Translations under genes and position numbers: made by a program | Notes under the pieces: model-generated | What the model saw: only the letters and a program-made list of their open reading frames with translations | What the model was told of the DNA's origin: nothing | Database searches by the model: none | Assembly: GCA_937138955.1 (NCBI GenBank) | Contig: CAKZPJ010000655.1 | Location: 1-15,375 of the forward strand | Length of the DNA stretch: 15,375 bases | Source of the DNA: an uncultured Flammeovirgaceae bacterium | Lineage (GTDB): Bacteria; Bacteroidota; Bacteroidia; Cytophagales; Cyclobacteriaceae | Direction: 5' to 3' | Shown: positions 1 through 6,157 of the stretch, piece after piece | How the letters are laid out: every line of letters begins with the position of its first letter | Numbering within the stretch: the stretch's first letter is position 1

Positions 1-146
1 TCCTGTCTCCACGCCACGCGGAAATTCCAGCTTGAATCGGACGTGCTCCGCAGGCCGCCCTTACTCAAGCAGGCCAAATCTTAAATAACATCATAAGTTA
101 GCTTTAGATTAACTATTAATATAAATAATTAAAATTTACTTATCTT
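1..146. other. Left-edge region with no assigned gene
   Basis: Bases 1-81 are GC-richer than what follows and are open in plus frame 1 (stop TAA at 82-84) and frame 2 (stop TAA at 86-88), so this may be the 3' tail of a gene lying outside the window. A minus-strand frame is also protein-like but has an in-frame stop and no ATG. I recognise none of these peptides. Bases 85-146 are strongly AT-rich. A near match to the Bacteroidota -7 promoter element occurs at 141-149 but with one extra base, so it is not called. No symporter coding sequence is visible here, although the gene that follows would need roughly 1.2 kb of it. Confidence 0.4.
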
Positions 147-557
147 TTGCCTGACCGGATACTCCGCTGCACAACGACCGGAGGGCTTCCGATGTTAGGT
201 AACTGGACAGACATAACGTTCTTTTTTATCCCGATCGCTTCCATTATGATTGCTGGACTGTTCATCCCCCGTATATCGGCTGCTGGGGCGAAAGCAGCAC
301 TTTTTATAGGCTTATTGTTTTACATCCTGACAACGTTTATCTTTAAGGTAGATATTCACTTTGTGCACATCTGGGGTATAGAATTTTTGTTGAATATGGC
401 AGTGATGTTTGGCGTATCGCACTTTTATCCGAACACCCGCCCGCCTTGGTCATCAGATAAAACTATTCTGGATATACAACCCTGGCGGTACGCAAAACCG
501 TTTAGTATCGTATTAACTATTATGATTATTGCTTTGTACATTTGGTTAGGGCAGTAA
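147..557 (+). pseudogene. 5'-truncated sodium:solute symporter (SSS/SGLT family) remnant
   Basis: Only the C-terminal end of an SSS-family transporter remains. The recognisable part begins near residue 22 with a helix, then the pattern R-I-S-A-A-G-A-K-A-A-L that links the last core helices, then H-F-V-H-I-W-G-I-E-F-L-L-N, and a final helix ending at the stop. Four hydrophobic segments lie near residues 23-43, 49-68, 72-93 and 118-135. Family members have about 500-600 residues and 11-15 helices, so most of the sodium and substrate sites are missing. In-frame TAA at 126-128 blocks extension. The possible starts are TTG at 147 or ATG at 192, and neither is convincing. It lies 20 bases before the lipoprotein gene and 533 bases before the inositol oxygenase gene, and many symporters of this family carry sugars or inositol. 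Inositol as the former substrate is inferred from that context only. A truncation or rearrangement is more likely than a functional 136-residue protein. Confidence 0.7.
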
Positions 558-577
558 GTAATGTAAAGAGACTACTG

Positions 578-1066
578 ATGAATAAACTTGTCGGTTATTG
601 CTTTTTAGCTTTGGTAATCGTGTCTTGTCAGGATGATGATATAGATGGGTATAACCTCGATACACAATTCGTATTTGAGGTATATAATGCTGAGGGTGTA
701 AACCTACTTGACCCAGCGAACGCTACGTCCTTTCAAGCCAGCCAAATCGATATCTACTACGAAGTTGATGGGGAAAAGCAACGGGTATTTAATGGAAACT
801 ATACTCATCCAGAAAACTTTTCTATTCGAGAAGATGAAATAACTGATAAACATACGATGGTGTTAGGTCCTAACGATGGAACTGATGAAGGTACTACCGT
901 TACTTATGTTCAGTGGAACGAAAATGATGCTGATACGATAACCTGTGATATCGCTCGGGGAAAAAGATTTGCGGTGACTACTCAGATTACGTACAACGGA
1001 CAAGAAGTGTGGAGTGTAGATGGTGAAGATTATTCAGAAAGACGCTATTTTACAATAATTAAGTAG
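578..1066 (+). CDS. Small lipoprotein, probably surface-exposed, function unknown
   Basis: The 162-residue product starts at ATG 578; an upstream in-frame TTG at 542 overlaps the preceding gene and would put residues ahead of the signal peptide. The N-terminus is a clear lipoprotein signal: M-N-K, a hydrophobic stretch, then a lipobox I-V-S-C with the lipidated cysteine at residue 17. The next residues are Q-D-D-D, which resembles the acidic lipoprotein export signal described in Bacteroidota for display on the cell surface. The rest is rich in Asp, Glu, Thr and alternating hydrophobic residues, as expected for a beta-sandwich, with no catalytic motif I can recognise. It sits between the symporter remnant and the MIOX gene with short gaps (20 and 24 bases), so the three may be co-transcribed. 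A role in binding the locus's substrate is possible but unproven. Confidence 0.72.
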   Translation: MNKLVGYCFLALVIVSCQDDDIDGYNLDTQFVFEVYNAEGVNLLDPANATSFQASQIDIYYEVDGEKQRVFNGNYTHPENFSIREDEITDKHTMVLGPNDGTDEGTTVTYVQWNENDADTITCDIARGKRFAVTTQITYNGQEVWSVDGEDYSERRYFTIIK

Positions 1067-1090
1067 TCTGTTCAATACATTACCAATATC

Positions 1091-1945
1091 ATGAAAGACA
1101 TAAAACCAACCCTAGATATAGAAGAACTGTGGGAAAAGGATTTACGGGAACGCTATCCCGAAGATGAGGAGAAGAAAAAGGAAGAATTTCGTAATTACGA
1201 CGAACCTGGTCGGGACACGGTGCGGGAATTTTACCGTCTCAACCATAAGTACCAGTCTTACGACTTTGTGTTGGCTAAAGAAGCGGAGTACAAAAAGTTG
1301 CAGAAGCGAAAGATGACCCTCTGGGAAGCGGTAGAGTTTTTGAATACACTGATTGACGATTCTGATCCGGATATTGACCTGGATCAAACCCAGCACCTAC
1401 TGCAAACCTCCGAAGCCATCCGGGCCGATGGCCATCCCGACTGGTTCGTGTTAACCGGCTTTCTGCACGATCTGGGTAAAATTCTCTGCTTATTCGGCGA
1501 ACCTCAGTGGGCCGTGGTGGGCGATACGTTTCCAGTAGGTTGCCAATTCTCCGACAAGATTGTTTATCCTGAATTCTTCCAGAATAATCCCGATATTGAT
1601 AACAAGGCGTACAATACTAAGTACGGAGTCTATGAGCCTAATTGTGGGCTGGACAACGTTCATATGTCATGGGGGCACGATGAGTATCTGTACACTGCCA
1701 TGAAAGATTACATGCCCGAGCCGGCGCTCTACATTATGCGCTATCACTCTTTCTACGCCCAGCACCGCGAGGGAGCCTACGATCATCTGATGAATGAGCA
1801 CGATCACAAGCTGTTTAAGTGGGTAGAGAAATTCAATCCCTACGATCTGTACACCAAATCTCCCAAAGCCCCGAATGTAGCCGAACTACAACCCTACTAC
1901 GAAGATTTAGCGTCTAAGTATTTGCCGGATACTATTGCTTTCTAA
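1091..1945 (+). CDS. MIOX: Inositol oxygenase (myo-inositol to D-glucuronate)
   Basis: This cytosolic di-iron enzyme splits the ring of myo-inositol with O2 to give D-glucuronate. At 284 residues it matches the mammalian enzyme (285). All six metal ligands of the family's HD-type site are present: H102, then H126-D127 in the H-D-L-G-K motif, H196 in W-G-H-D-E-Y, H219 in R-Y-H-S-F, and D252 in N-P-Y-D-L-Y-T-K. K130 matches the lysine that helps hold the substrate. The charged N-terminus (about residues 11-45) and the R-x-F-Y region are also typical. The protein looks complete and active. ATG 1091 has no Shine-Dalgarno sequence, as is normal for this phylum. Upstream genes are a lipoprotein and a truncated symporter on the same strand. 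The next enzyme of uronate breakdown is not in the window, so how glucuronate is used cannot be told from here. Confidence 0.95.
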   Translation: MKDIKPTLDIEELWEKDLRERYPEDEEKKKEEFRNYDEPGRDTVREFYRLNHKYQSYDFVLAKEAEYKKLQKRKMTLWEAVEFLNTLIDDSDPDIDLDQTQHLLQTSEAIRADGHPDWFVLTGFLHDLGKILCLFGEPQWAVVGDTFPVGCQFSDKIVYPEFFQNNPDIDNKAYNTKYGVYEPNCGLDNVHMSWGHDEYLYTAMKDYMPEPALYIMRYHSFYAQHREGAYDHLMNEHDHKLFKWVEKFNPYDLYTKSPKAPNVAELQPYYEDLASKYLPDTIAF

Positions 1946-1954
1946 TTACTGAAT

Positions 1955-1971
1955 CCCGGATTAAGTCCGGG
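1955..1971. repeat. GC-rich hairpin just after the MIOX gene (terminator or REP-like)
   Basis: CCCGGA (1955-1960) and TCCGGG (1966-1971) form a perfect 6-bp stem around a 5-base loop, nine bases after the MIOX stop. The arms could extend with a flanking C/G-rich context. No T-run follows, so it is not a textbook rho-independent terminator. Very similar palindromes occur as dispersed REP elements in other bacteria. Confidence 0.45.
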
Positions 1972-1990
1972 GCACACGGCTCAATGGTCC

Positions 1991-2016
1991 GATTGCTTAA
2001 TTGTTGATTGCTAATT
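1991..2016. repeat. Short direct repeat in the MIOX-padR gap
   Basis: GATTGCTTAATT (1991-2002) is followed three bases later by GATTGCTAATT (2006-2016). This is a degenerate 15-base-spaced direct repeat in the 226-base gap 1946-2171. The rest of that gap holds the hairpin at 1955, a pyrimidine-rich tract at about 2040-2095 with GTCTTCC at 2061 and 2081, and the padR promoter region. No gene is seen in the gap. Confidence 0.35.
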
Positions 2017-2110
2017 TGTCATCATATCAGTCAATTTCAGACCCCTGTTTCCTGATTTCGGTCTTCCATCTCTATTCTCTGTCTTCCGCTTCCAGTTAAA
2101 ACTATTTGTT

Positions 2111-2141
2111 ACTAAAATGTATAGCAAATAATAATTTTAGT
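2111..2141. promoter_or_regulatory. Candidate PadR operator (inverted repeat)
   Basis: ACTAAAAT (2111-2118) and ATTTTAGT (2134-2141) are perfect 8-bp inverted arms separated by 15 bases, immediately upstream of a TAnnTTTG-like promoter element and 30 bases before the padR start. PadR repressors bind dyads of this kind and usually regulate their own operon. Assignment to PadR is inference from position and symmetry. Confidence 0.4.
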
Positions 2142-2144
2142 TTC

Positions 2145-2152
2145 TATATTTG
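2145..2152 (+). promoter_or_regulatory. Putative padR promoter, -7 element
   Basis: TATATTTG fits the Bacteroidota consensus TAnnTTTG and lies 19 bases before the padR ATG. A clear -33 TTTG partner at normal spacing is not seen; the candidate operator fills that position, which fits repression by blocking the polymerase. Confidence 0.4.
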
Positions 2153-2171
2153 ATCTACAATTTAGTATCAT

Positions 2172-2501
2172 ATGAAAGAATCTCGTTTAGGCGACTTTGA
2201 AGAGACTATTTTATTACTCGTTGGCATTTTAGGAGAGAATGCTTACGCCTTTAAACTCGCGGAAGAATTTGAAGCTCAGGTTGAACGCTCAGTTTCCATT
2301 GGTGCGGTACATTCTGCGCTCAGCCGTCTGGAAGATAAAGGCTTCCTCACTTCTGAAATGGGTCAGGCTACTGCCGAACGGGGTGGGCGACGTAAACGCA
2401 TTTATACGATTACTGCTTACGGTCAACGAGCTTTGGAAATCTCTCGTGATCTGAAGGTATCGCTGTGGAGACAATTTCGACCAGAATGGGCTGGATGGTA
2501 G
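2172..2501 (+). CDS. PadR-family transcriptional regulator
   Basis: This 109-residue winged-helix repressor is the size of a minimal PadR subfamily member. The N-terminus D-F-E-E-T-I-L-L-L-V-G-I-L-G is the first helix. Residues about 42-60 (S-I-G-A-V-H-S-A-L-S-R-L-E-D-K-G-F-L) form the recognition helix and turn. The wing is G-G-R-R-K-R-I-Y-T-I-T near 71-81, followed by a C-terminal dimerisation helix. In Bacteroidota this subtype normally lies directly next to a MacB/FtsX-type permease with an N-terminal prefix domain, as here, and is expected to control it. In this window a GxxExxY gene separates the two. The last codons and the TAG stop (2499-2501) lie inside the left arm of a 14-bp inverted repeat, so the C-terminal few residues may have been altered by the insertion. 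Confidence 0.92.
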   Translation: MKESRLGDFEETILLLVGILGENAYAFKLAEEFEAQVERSVSIGAVHSALSRLEDKGFLTSEMGQATAERGGRRKRIYTITAYGQRALEISRDLKVSLWRQFRPEWAGW

Positions 2502-2506
2502 GATTA
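2493..2506 (+). repeat. Left arm of 14-bp perfect inverted repeat
   Basis: GGATGGTAGGATTA is the exact reverse complement of bases 2960-2973. It includes the last two sense codons and the TAG stop of padR. Beyond the perfect part, GATT recurs after four unmatched bases on both arms, giving a partial match over about 22 bases. Confidence 0.85.
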
Positions 2507-2543
2507 GCCTGATTATGATTTAGTGAATGAAAAGATTTAAGAG

Positions 2544-2936
2544 ATGAAAGAAGATGTTAATGATCCGTTGACCTACAAGATTATTGGTTGCGCCATGAAA
2601 GTGCATAGTACTTTAGGCAACGGCTTTCAAGAGGTTATTTATCAACGGTGTTTAGCAATTGAGATGGAAAAGCAGGGGCTAGGGTTTGCCCGTGAGTTGG
2701 AAATGCCCATCTATTACGAGAATATACAGGTGGGTACCAGAAGGGCTGATTTTGTAGTAGAAGACAAGGTGATAGTAGAATTAAAGGCAGTCATTCAGTT
2801 AGAAGATACTCATTTGGCTCAAGGTCTTAACTACCTGCAAGCGTATAAGATAGATAAAGGATTGCTCATAAATTTTGGTTCCAAGAGTTTAGACGTTAAG
2901 CGTCTATTCAGTAAAGAACACAAAGCGAAAATTTAA
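2544..2936 (+). CDS. GxxExxY protein (PD-(D/E)XK nuclease-like, function unknown)
   Basis: The 130-residue product carries the family signature G27-F-Q-E30-V-I-Y33 within the typical G-N-G-F-Q-E-V-I-Y-Q block. Further conserved blocks follow: R-A-D-F (D69), V-I-V-E-L-K-A (E79, K81), H90-L-A-Q-G-L-N-Y-L, and G-L-L-I-N-F-G near 106-112. D69, E79 and K81 have the spacing of a PD-(D/E)XK nuclease core, which is the fold usually proposed for the family; no activity is established that I can cite. ATG 2544 lies 42 bases after the padR stop. The gene is the only one inside a pair of 14-bp inverted repeats and has the same strand as padR and the permease, so it could be read from the padR promoter. 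It looks intact. Family members are often found scattered in many copies in Bacteroidota and Planctomycetota. Confidence 0.9.
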   Translation: MKEDVNDPLTYKIIGCAMKVHSTLGNGFQEVIYQRCLAIEMEKQGLGFARELEMPIYYENIQVGTRRADFVVEDKVIVELKAVIQLEDTHLAQGLNYLQAYKIDKGLLINFGSKSLDVKRLFSKEHKAKI

Positions 2937-2951
2937 CTATCCAGAAAGTGA

Positions 2952-2983
2952 AATCCTGATAATCCTACCATCCTGTGAATCCT
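2952..2983 (+). repeat. AATCCT periodic array overlapping the permease start
   Basis: AATCCT or CATCCT begins at 2952, 2961, 2969 and 2978, a step of 8-9 bases. The array covers the right arm of the inverted repeat and the GTG start codon at 2975, so the first residues of the permease (N-P-D-P) are encoded by repeat sequence. Confidence 0.7.
2960..2973 (-). repeat. Right arm of 14-bp perfect inverted repeat
   Basis: TAATCCTACCATCC is the exact reverse complement of bases 2493-2506. It ends one base before the T that precedes the permease GTG start codon. Confidence 0.85.
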
Positions 2984-5581
2984 GATCCCGACAATTTACC
3001 ACCCAAGCTTGCCCACAGATTCCTCCGCTGGTTTCTCCGTGATGACCTTGCCGAGGAAGTAGAAGGGGACTTAGAGGAGAAATTCTACCAAACAGTAGAA
3101 GAGTATTCTTTATCTCGGGCTAAACGCAATTACTGGTACCAAGTCTTTCATTACCTACGGCCTTTTGCGATCCAAAACTTAGTAACATTTCATAACCCAA
3201 CTCACTACGCTATGTATAAAAGTTATTTCAAAATTGGCTGGAGAAATATCCTAAAGTACAAAAGCTACTCGCTGATTAATATTAGTGGATTAGCGATTGG
3301 AATGGCAGTCGCGATCCTAATTGGCTTATGGGTACACGATGAATTATTATTTAATAAGTACCATGAGAACTACGACCGCATCGCTTGGGTAATGCAGAAT
3401 CAGAACTTTGAGGGAAAGATTCAGACGTGGCGGCATCAAGCTCTACAGTTGGCTCCCGAGTTACGGGATAACTATGAAGTGTACTTCGAGCATGTGATTA
3501 TGAGTAGCTTTCCGCAAAGACGAGTATTACGTCAGAATGGCAAACAAATGATTAAAAAGGGGCTTTTTATGGAATCAATCGCCCCCGAGATGCTCACACT
3601 GCGGATGCTTAATGGTACCCGGCAGGGCTTGGTCGAGCCTAATTCTGTGCTACTTCCGCTATCAACCGTTCGGGCTTTTTTTGGCGATAAAGACCCGCTA
3701 GACCAGATACTGATGCTGGGGGATCAGGAAGTCAAAGTGACCGGAGTGTACGAAAACCTACCCGATAATTCGAGCTTCGCTGAGGTGGAATTTATCGCTC
3801 CCTGGGAGCTGCATATAAAAAACTTGCCTGATGATCTTACTTGGGGGGATAGCTGGTTTCAAACGATTGTGCAAATCGCAGATCAGGCGGAGATAGCGCA
3901 AGTTTCGGAAGCTATCAAAGGTGCTAAATTGAAGCGAGCACAAGGCCGAGTGGCTGCGTTGGAGCCTGAACTATTTCTGCATCCTATGGACAAGATGCAC
4001 TTGTATTCAGAATTTGAGCAAGGTACTAACACCGGAGGGCGTATTCAGTATGTGTGGTTGTTCGGTACTATTGGGGTTTTAATATTACTGCTAGCCTGTA
4101 TTAATTTTACGAACTTAAGTACGGCTCGTTCTGAAAGACGGGCTAAGGAGATTGGGGTGCGTAAAGCAGTTGGCTCCCAGCGCAGTCAACTCGTTAGCCA
4201 ACTATTTGTTGAATCCCTGCTGATTGTGTCCTTGGCTTTTGCGGTTGCTATCTTGTTGGTGTGGTTGATTCTTCCCTTCTTCAACGAAGTGGCAGACAAA
4301 GAAATAAATGTTCCGTATTTGAATCCCCAATTTTGGCTAATCGGGCTCAGCTTTATTTTGCTAACCGGAACACTGGCAGGAAGCTATCCAGCCCTATATC
4401 TCTCTTCACTAAAAGCAGTTCGGGTACTCAAAGGTTCTTCTCGAGTGGGACGGTTAGCTGCATTACCGCGCAAAGTGCTAGTGGTAGTTCAGTTTGCCAT
4501 TTCGGTTAGTTTAGCTATTGGTACAATGGTTGTTTTTCAGCAGATTCAATTCGTAAAGAACCGCCCGATTGGTTATAATATTGATCGTCTGATCAGTGTT
4601 CCTATCCGAAGCAAGGAAGTAAATCAGCGCTTCAACGTTCTTAGAAACGATCTGCTGCAGACTGGCGCGGTAGAAGAAGTAGCCAAAAGTGGGTCACCCA
4701 TTACTGAAGTGTCCGCTATCCATAGTGGAATCGGTTGGCGAGGAAAAGGTTCTGAGATGCAAGATGAGTTCGTGGCAACCAGTGTATCCTATGAATTTGG
4801 CAAAACGATAGATTGGGAGATTGTTGAGGGAAGAGACTTTTCTCGCGCTTTTACTACCGATTCAATGGGGGTGATCATCAACGAAACCGCAGTGAAATAC
4901 ATGGGATTCAAAAATCCCATTGGGGAAGAGGTAAGAAAAGCAGGCGAAAACTACACGATCATAGGGGTAGTGAAAGATTTGATTACTCAATCGCCCTATG
5001 CCCCCACCAAGCAGACCCTCTTCTTTATAGATGAAGTAGGTACACGGGGAGTCCATATTAAACTCAATCCTCGCGTTAGTATATCAGATGCATTAGCTAG
5101 CGTAGAGGCGGTCTTCAAAAAGTATGATCCAGCTAATCCGTTTGAGTACGAATTTGCCGATGAGGGGTATGCTAAAAAGTTCGCTACCGAAGTACGGGTG
5201 GGAAAACTGGCAAGTTTCTTTGCTATACTAGCGATTTTTATAAGTTGTTTGGGGCTATTTGGACTGGTTTCCTTCGTAGCGGAGCAACGTACCAAAGAGA
5301 TTGGGATTCGTAAAGTATTAGGTGCTTCGGTAGCGAATTTGTGGCAACTACTTTCTAAAAACTTCCTAGGCTTAATTCTGATCGCCTGTCTGGTCGCTAT
5401 TCCGCTGGCGTACTACTTCGCTCGCGACTGGTTACAGGATTTTGAGTATCGTACGAACTTAAATTGGTGGATATTTGCAAGTGCTGCCTTAGGTGCTTTA
5501 GTAGTTACGTTACTAACCGTAAGTTATCAAACTATTAAAGCCGCTACGGTAAATCCAGTGAAGAGTTTGCGGAGCGAATAA
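2975..5581 (+). CDS. MacB/FtsX-type ABC transporter permease with PadR-linked prefix domain
   Basis: This 868-residue inner-membrane protein has three parts. Residues about 8-75 form the permease prefix domain found when such permeases neighbour PadR (P-P-K-L-A-H-R-F-L-R-W-F and E-V-E-G-D-L-E-E-K-F). Then come two tandem MacB_PCD-FtsX halves. Predicted membrane segments lie near 100-120, 360-380, 412-434, 452-472, 500-522, 746-767, 796-816 and 832-852. Each half has the cytoplasmic coupling motif K-E-I-G-(V/I)-R-K, at about 391-397 and 774-780. The end N-P-V-K-S-L-R-S-E is typical. Large periplasmic loops lie between helices 1-2 and 5-6. Members work with a separate ATPase, absent here, and do not move solutes in the ordinary sense; many transmit force to or extrude envelope substrates. 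GTG 2975 is the only usable start because TGA and TAA lie in frame just upstream, and it sits in repeat sequence. Confidence 0.92.
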   Translation: MNPDPDNLPPKLAHRFLRWFLRDDLAEEVEGDLEEKFYQTVEEYSLSRAKRNYWYQVFHYLRPFAIQNLVTFHNPTHYAMYKSYFKIGWRNILKYKSYSLINISGLAIGMAVAILIGLWVHDELLFNKYHENYDRIAWVMQNQNFEGKIQTWRHQALQLAPELRDNYEVYFEHVIMSSFPQRRVLRQNGKQMIKKGLFMESIAPEMLTLRMLNGTRQGLVEPNSVLLPLSTVRAFFGDKDPLDQILMLGDQEVKVTGVYENLPDNSSFAEVEFIAPWELHIKNLPDDLTWGDSWFQTIVQIADQAEIAQVSEAIKGAKLKRAQGRVAALEPELFLHPMDKMHLYSEFEQGTNTGGRIQYVWLFGTIGVLILLLACINFTNLSTARSERRAKEIGVRKAVGSQRSQLVSQLFVESLLIVSLAFAVAILLVWLILPFFNEVADKEINVPYLNPQFWLIGLSFILLTGTLAGSYPALYLSSLKAVRVLKGSSRVGRLAALPRKVLVVVQFAISVSLAIGTMVVFQQIQFVKNRPIGYNIDRLISVPIRSKEVNQRFNVLRNDLLQTGAVEEVAKSGSPITEVSAIHSGIGWRGKGSEMQDEFVATSVSYEFGKTIDWEIVEGRDFSRAFTTDSMGVIINETAVKYMGFKNPIGEEVRKAGENYTIIGVVKDLITQSPYAPTKQTLFFIDEVGTRGVHIKLNPRVSISDALASVEAVFKKYDPANPFEYEFADEGYAKKFATEVRVGKLASFFAILAIFISCLGLFGLVSFVAEQRTKEIGIRKVLGASVANLWQLLSKNFLGLILIACLVAIPLAYYFARDWLQDFEYRTNLNWWIFASAALGALVVTLLTVSYQTIKAATVNPVKSLRSE

Positions 5582-5660
5582 GTATTCTCATTGTAGCACT
5601 ATTAATGCTAATTATTCGTATTATTAGCTTAGTATGAAATAGATAAAAAGGTAGAAAATC

Positions 5661-5945
5661 ATGGAAAACGAGGATCGTATTTTAGAGTTACTCGCTGAGT
5701 TAGTTCGTACCCGTGACCAAGACGAAGAGCGCATTCAACAAAATGAAGAGCGCATTCAACAGAACGAAACAGGTATTAATGAGCTGAAACAAATTGCCCG
5801 ACAAACCAATGAGCGTCTTAATAACCTGGATGACATTTCAGCAGGGGTACTTACCTTACTAAGAGATTTAACGAAGCGTTCCGGAGAAACCGATGAGTTG
5901 CGCGACCGTATTGAGCGACTGGAGAAATACACCGGATTAAACTAA
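5661..5945 (+). CDS. Small coiled-coil protein, function unknown
   Basis: This 94-residue, highly charged soluble protein has no signal peptide or membrane segment. Residues about 3-90 show heptad spacing of Leu/Ile. Two identical seven-residue units (E-E-R-I-Q-Q-N) at residues 22-35 are followed by a diverged third, and the C-terminal stretch is D-R-I-E-R-L-E-K-Y. It is expected to form a rod-like coiled-coil oligomer. It follows the permease by 79 bases; a weak hairpin (TAGCA 5594-5598, TGCTA 5606-5610) and AT-rich sequence lie between, so it may have its own transcript. A purine-rich AAAAAGG precedes ATG 5661. I do not recognise a named family; similar small coiled-coil proteins are common and uncharacterised in Bacteroidota. 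Confidence 0.72.
   Translation: MENEDRILELLAELVRTRDQDEERIQQNEERIQQNETGINELKQIARQTNERLNNLDDISAGVLTLLRDLTKRSGETDELRDRIERLEKYTGLN
5724..5765 (+). repeat. 21-bp tandem duplication inside the coiled-coil gene
   Basis: Units 5724-5744 and 5745-5765 differ only at two bases near their ends, and both encode E-E-R-I-Q-Q-N. The unit is three heptad-turn residues short of nothing: exactly seven codons, so gain or loss would keep the coiled-coil register and reading frame. Confidence 0.85.
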
Positions 5946-5964
5946 TACAAACTCTCTCCAATTT

Positions 5965-6147
5965 TCATTTTCCCTGCTGCAACACAAAGTCCAGTGGATC
6001 AACTACCGGAGTGTTAGACGAAAAGAAATCGGCACTATTAACAGTTAAAATAATCTCACACTGTCCGCTTTGAGCGCAAATATATTGTAAGCTGTCTTCG
6101 TAATCTGGCCAAAGAATAATAATAGATGCTGTAATCCAAAATACAAT
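5965..6147 (-). CDS. Possible small secreted or membrane protein downstream of trpF, no canonical start
   Basis: A minus-strand frame ends at TGA 5965-5967 and reads as a plausible protein. It has a basic start (K-R-R-N), a hydrophobic run I-V-F-W-I-T-A-S-I-I-I-L-W, then an acidic, polar tail with two cysteines (C-A-Q-S-G-Q-C) and the ending L-Q-Q-G-K. The layout resembles a signal peptide or short membrane anchor. No ATG, GTG or TTG is in frame. The entry starts at an ATT (6147) preceded by AGGAG at suitable distance right after the trpF stop; CTG at 6166-6168, inside trpF, is the other option. It is in the +1 frame relative to trpF. It may be a real gene with a rare start, a gene that has lost its start, or chance. 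I do not recognise a family. Confidence 0.4.
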   Translation of the reverse strand: MVFWITASIIILWPDYEDSLQYICAQSGQCEIILTVNSADFFSSNTPVVDPLDFVLQQGK

Positions 6148-6157
6148 ATTTCTCCTC

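Larger units (their letters stand above)
2493..2973. mobile_element. Putative IR-bounded cassette carrying a GxxExxY gene
   Basis: A 481-bp unit is bounded by a perfect 14-bp inverted repeat and contains one gene, the GxxExxY protein. It sits between padR and its permease, genes that are normally adjacent. The arms belong to degenerate arrays: GATT on the left at 2502, 2511, 2517 and 2534, and AATCCT-like units on the right at 2952, 2961, 2969 and 2978. These point inward in opposite orientation. No transposase and no obvious target-site duplication are present, so if mobile it may depend on its own nuclease-like protein or on a helper elsewhere. Calling it mobile is inference; the inverted repeat itself is directly visible. 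Confidence 0.5.

Noticed and set aside
542..577. Upstream TTG start for the lipoprotein gene
   Set aside because: It overlaps the symporter remnant and would put 12 residues before a well-formed lipoprotein signal peptide that starts at ATG 578.
1142..1396. Minus-strand open frame of 84 codons inside MIOX
   Set aside because: It is antisense to a clearly conserved enzyme and shows no protein-like features of its own.
2493..2973. Insertion sequence with transposase
   Set aside because: The 481-bp unit encodes only the GxxExxY protein, which has no transposase motif, and no clear target duplication is seen at its edges.
4996..5295. Minus-strand open frame of 99 codons inside the permease gene
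   Set aside because: It lies opposite conserved FtsX-domain codons and is best explained as a frame shadow.
5594..5610. TAGCA/TGCTA hairpin after the permease as a terminator
   Set aside because: The 5-bp AT-rich stem is too weak and no T-run follows directly.
5724..5765. CRISPR-like repeat
   Set aside because: The two units are adjacent without spacers, lie in a coding frame and encode coiled-coil heptads.
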